This document shows positions 61,710-64,000 of a stretch of 64,000 bases of DNA, piece after piece (positions within the stretch are counted from its first letter, which is position 1; every line of letters begins with the position of its first letter). The DNA comes from Cyprinodon diabolis (taxonomy: Eukaryota; Chordata; Actinopteri; Cyprinodontiformes; Cyprinodontidae): positions 34,976,235 through 35,040,234 of the forward strand of contig CM060066.1 in assembly GCA_030533445.1 (NCBI GenBank), written 5' to 3'. Position numbers and translations under genes: made by a program. The notes under the pieces were generated by a model. It saw only the letters and a program-made list of their open reading frames with translations. It was not told where the DNA came from and searched no databases.

Positions 61710-64000
61710 TAAAGCCACAAGTGGCATTGGGCGGCCCTCGCAGCTCGCACCGCGTGGTATGCTGCGACCGCGGGAACCAAGCGACCGCCTCCTTCTTGCT
61801 CCTCCCGACCCAGCAAAATGGGTTCCACGCTTTACCTCTGGGCCTGCTGAGACAACCACAGCTTTGGTCAGGAAGGGTTAAACTAGGGATAAAATATAAT
61901 ATCTGGGATGAATCTCATCTGTGAGATAGATGCTGCGGCCATCTCAGGTGGTGGGTCAAAAGTATATGTTCAAAAGATGGAGAAACACCACCGCCAAAAT
62001 CCACGGTTAGCGGTAATACACCCTACTCAAAACAAAAAAAATCATTAAAAATACATAGTTTGCAATAAAATCCCGAAAAAAATCGCAAATGTCAAGGAAC
62101 ACATCTCGCATGTCCTAGATTTTTTTTAGATGATTTATTAAATAATTTAAAGAAAGAAAAATCTTTAAACGTGAATGCCTTATACTGCGGCAGTTGAAAA
62201 CCTCATAAGATGCTCAAACATGCATAGATTTACGCCAAACTTGGCAGTCTTTTCTATAATCAAAGGATAAATAACTGTTCCAAATTTGGCTAGGATTGCT
62301 ATAAAACTTTTTGCGATACAACAATTTCCTGTTAACACAAACTTTTGAAAAATCAGAGTGACAGACTTCAAAGAAGCGCTTTGCTATTGTAACCAGCTTA
62401 CAGCAGGCTTTGTAAAGAACGTATTTTGAAAGTATTAGCTCATTTCGATAAAAGGCTGATTTTATACAATTTTTTGAAAAGAGGTCCGTGATTTCACAAC
62501 AGGGTGAAATGTAATTCAAAATGGCCGACTCTACTCAAAACAAAAAAATCATTAAAAATCCATAGTTTGCAATAAAATCCCGAAAAAAATCACAAATGTC
62601 AAGGAACACATCTTACATGTCCTAGATTTCTTTTAGATGATTTATTAAATAATTTAAAGAAAGAAAAATCTTTAAACTTGAATGCCATATACTGCGGCAG
62701 TTGAAAACCCCATAAGATGCTCAAACATGCATAGATTCACGCCAAACTTGGCACTCTTTTCTATAATCAAAGGATAAATAACTGTTCCAAATTTGGCTAG
62801 GATTGCTATAAAACTTTTTGCGATACAACAATTTCCTGTTAACACAAACTTTTGAAAAATCAGAGTGACAGACTTTAAAGAAGCGCTTTGCTATTGTAAC
62901 CAGCTTACAGCAGGCTTTGTAAAGAACGTATTTTGAAAGTATTAGCTCATTTGGATAAAAGGCTGATTTTATACAATTTTTTGAAAAGAGGTCAGTGATT
63001 TCACAACAGGGTGAAATGTAATTCAAAATGGCCGACTCTACTCAAAACAAAAAAAATCATTAAAAATCCATAGTTTGCAATAAAATCCCGAAAAAAATCA
63101 CAAATGTCAAGGAACACATCTTACATGTCCTAGATTTTTTTTAGATGATTTATTAAATAATTTAAAGAAAGAAAAATCTTTAAACGTGAATGCCTTATAC
63201 TGCGGCAGTTGAAAACCTCATAAGATGCTCAAACATACATAGATTTACGCCAAACTTGGCAGTCTTTTCTATAATCAAAGGATAAATAAATGTTCCAAAT
63301 TTGGCTAGGATTGCTATAAAACTTTTTGCGATACAATAATTTCCTGTTAACACAAACTTTTGAAAAATCAGAGTGACAGACTTTAAAGAAGCGCTTTGCT
63401 ATTGTAACCAGCTTACAGCAGGCTTTGTAAAGAACGTATTTTGAAAGTATTAGCTCATTTGGATAAAAGGCTGATTTTATACAATTTTTTGAAAAGAGGT
63501 CAGTGATTTCACAACAGGGTGAAATGTAATTCAAAATGGCCGACTCTACTCAAAACAAAAAAAATCATTAAAAATCCATAGTTTGCAATAAAATCCCGAA
63601 AAAAATCACAAATGTCAAGGAACACATCTTGCATGTCCTAGATTTTTTTTAGATGATTTATTAAATAATTTAAAGAAAGAAAAATCTTTAAACTTGAATG
63701 CCATATACTGCGGCAGTTGAAAACCCCATAAGATGCTCAAACATGCATAGATTCACGCCAAACTTGGCAGTCTTTTCTATAATCAGAGGATAAATAACTG
63801 TTCCAAATTTGGCTAGGATTGCTATAAAACTTTTTGATATACAACAATTTCCTGTTAACACAAACTTTTGAAAAATCAGAGTGACAGACTTTTAAGAAGA
63901 GCTATGCTGTTTTTACCATCAAACAAGTAGTGATTAGAGGAATATATTTCAAAAGTCTTAGCTCTTTTGGGAAAACGACTGATTTTTTAGAAATATTTTA
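61710..64000 (+). repeat. Unit U13 (truncated by window edge)
   Basis: Head 61710-62022; monomers at 62023, 62531 and 63038; terminal monomer from 63546 cut at 64000. Variant order (including CATACATAG in the third monomer and TTTTGATATAC in the terminal monomer) matches U1 and the first block of U8, so a type A tail is expected beyond the window. Confidence 0.92.

Larger units (their letters stand above)
8711..64000 (+). repeat. Macrosatellite array of 12 complete and 1 partial head-to-tail units
   Basis: Thirteen head-to-tail copies of one composite repeat fill the rest of the window. Unit starts, set at TAAAGCC (or TAAAACC), are 8711, 12979, 17637, 22210, 26031, 30778, 34050, 39187, 45637, 49196, 53361, 57139 and 61710. 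Each unit runs head, 508-bp monomers, diverged terminal monomer, tail, AAT tract, with or without a terminal hairpin module. All copies share one orientation. The left boundary is sharp at 8711, after a short AAAAATAAT stretch that itself resembles the AAT tract ending each unit. The right boundary is outside the window. No transposase, Rep, helicase, integrase or reverse transcriptase is encoded. Confidence 0.97.

Noticed and set aside
8711..64000. CRISPR array or prokaryotic mobile island
   Set aside because: Repeats are far too long, there are no short direct repeats with unique spacers, and nothing in the window looks prokaryotic.

Overview
This window looks like eukaryotic, most likely teleost fish, nuclear DNA. 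The grounds are AT-rich non-coding flank, a probable Tc1/mariner relic, and a repeat vocabulary (AAAATGGCCGACTTCCTG, AGGGGGCGCTGT, AAT tracts, GC-rich head and terminal hairpins) that I associate with fish interspersed repeats. That association is from memory and was not searched. I see no protein-coding gene, rRNA, tRNA or CRISPR array that I can support.

Positions 1-8710 are single-copy flank. They hold a GGAA microsatellite, short homopolymer runs, and a few clusters of vertebrate-type regulatory motifs: a CCAAT-box pair plus a perfect CRE at 1244-1496, two perfect MEF2 boxes at 4260-4303, and a 9-bp hairpin at 5540-5573 inside a conserved-element-like stretch. A short sequence at 8490-8600 resembles a Tc1-like transposon.

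Positions 8711-64000 form one head-to-tail macrosatellite on the + strand, still running at the right edge. There are twelve complete units (U1-U12, 3.27-6.45 kb) and a truncated thirteenth. A unit consists of: (i) a ~313-bp CpG-rich head that begins with a small hairpin; (ii) 2-5 copies of a 508-bp AT-rich monomer; (iii) one diverged terminal monomer; (iv) a 1.4-1.8 kb tail of degenerate ~330-bp and ~780-bp sub-repeats that re-use the same phrases; (v) an AAT microsatellite; and (vi) in some units a 55-bp terminal hairpin module. Across the window I count 47 full monomers and 14 diverged terminal monomers. Unit length varies mainly with monomer number and with tail type (A, B or C).

The most notable points are: two CTCF-like cores per complete unit (24 in total, one orientation), one of them about 20 bp from a YY1-like GGCCATTTT box, an arrangement that recalls the human DXZ4 macrosatellite; a 5' hairpin with two compensatory base-pair changes between subfamilies; matching sequence blocks at both unit ends together with a T|T junction, which fit a Helentron-like rolling-circle origin; and clear footprints of unequal exchange (a hybrid U8, a 3559-bp tandem duplication around U9, and a divergent subfamily seen at U6 and U11). 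Function is inferred from motifs only.
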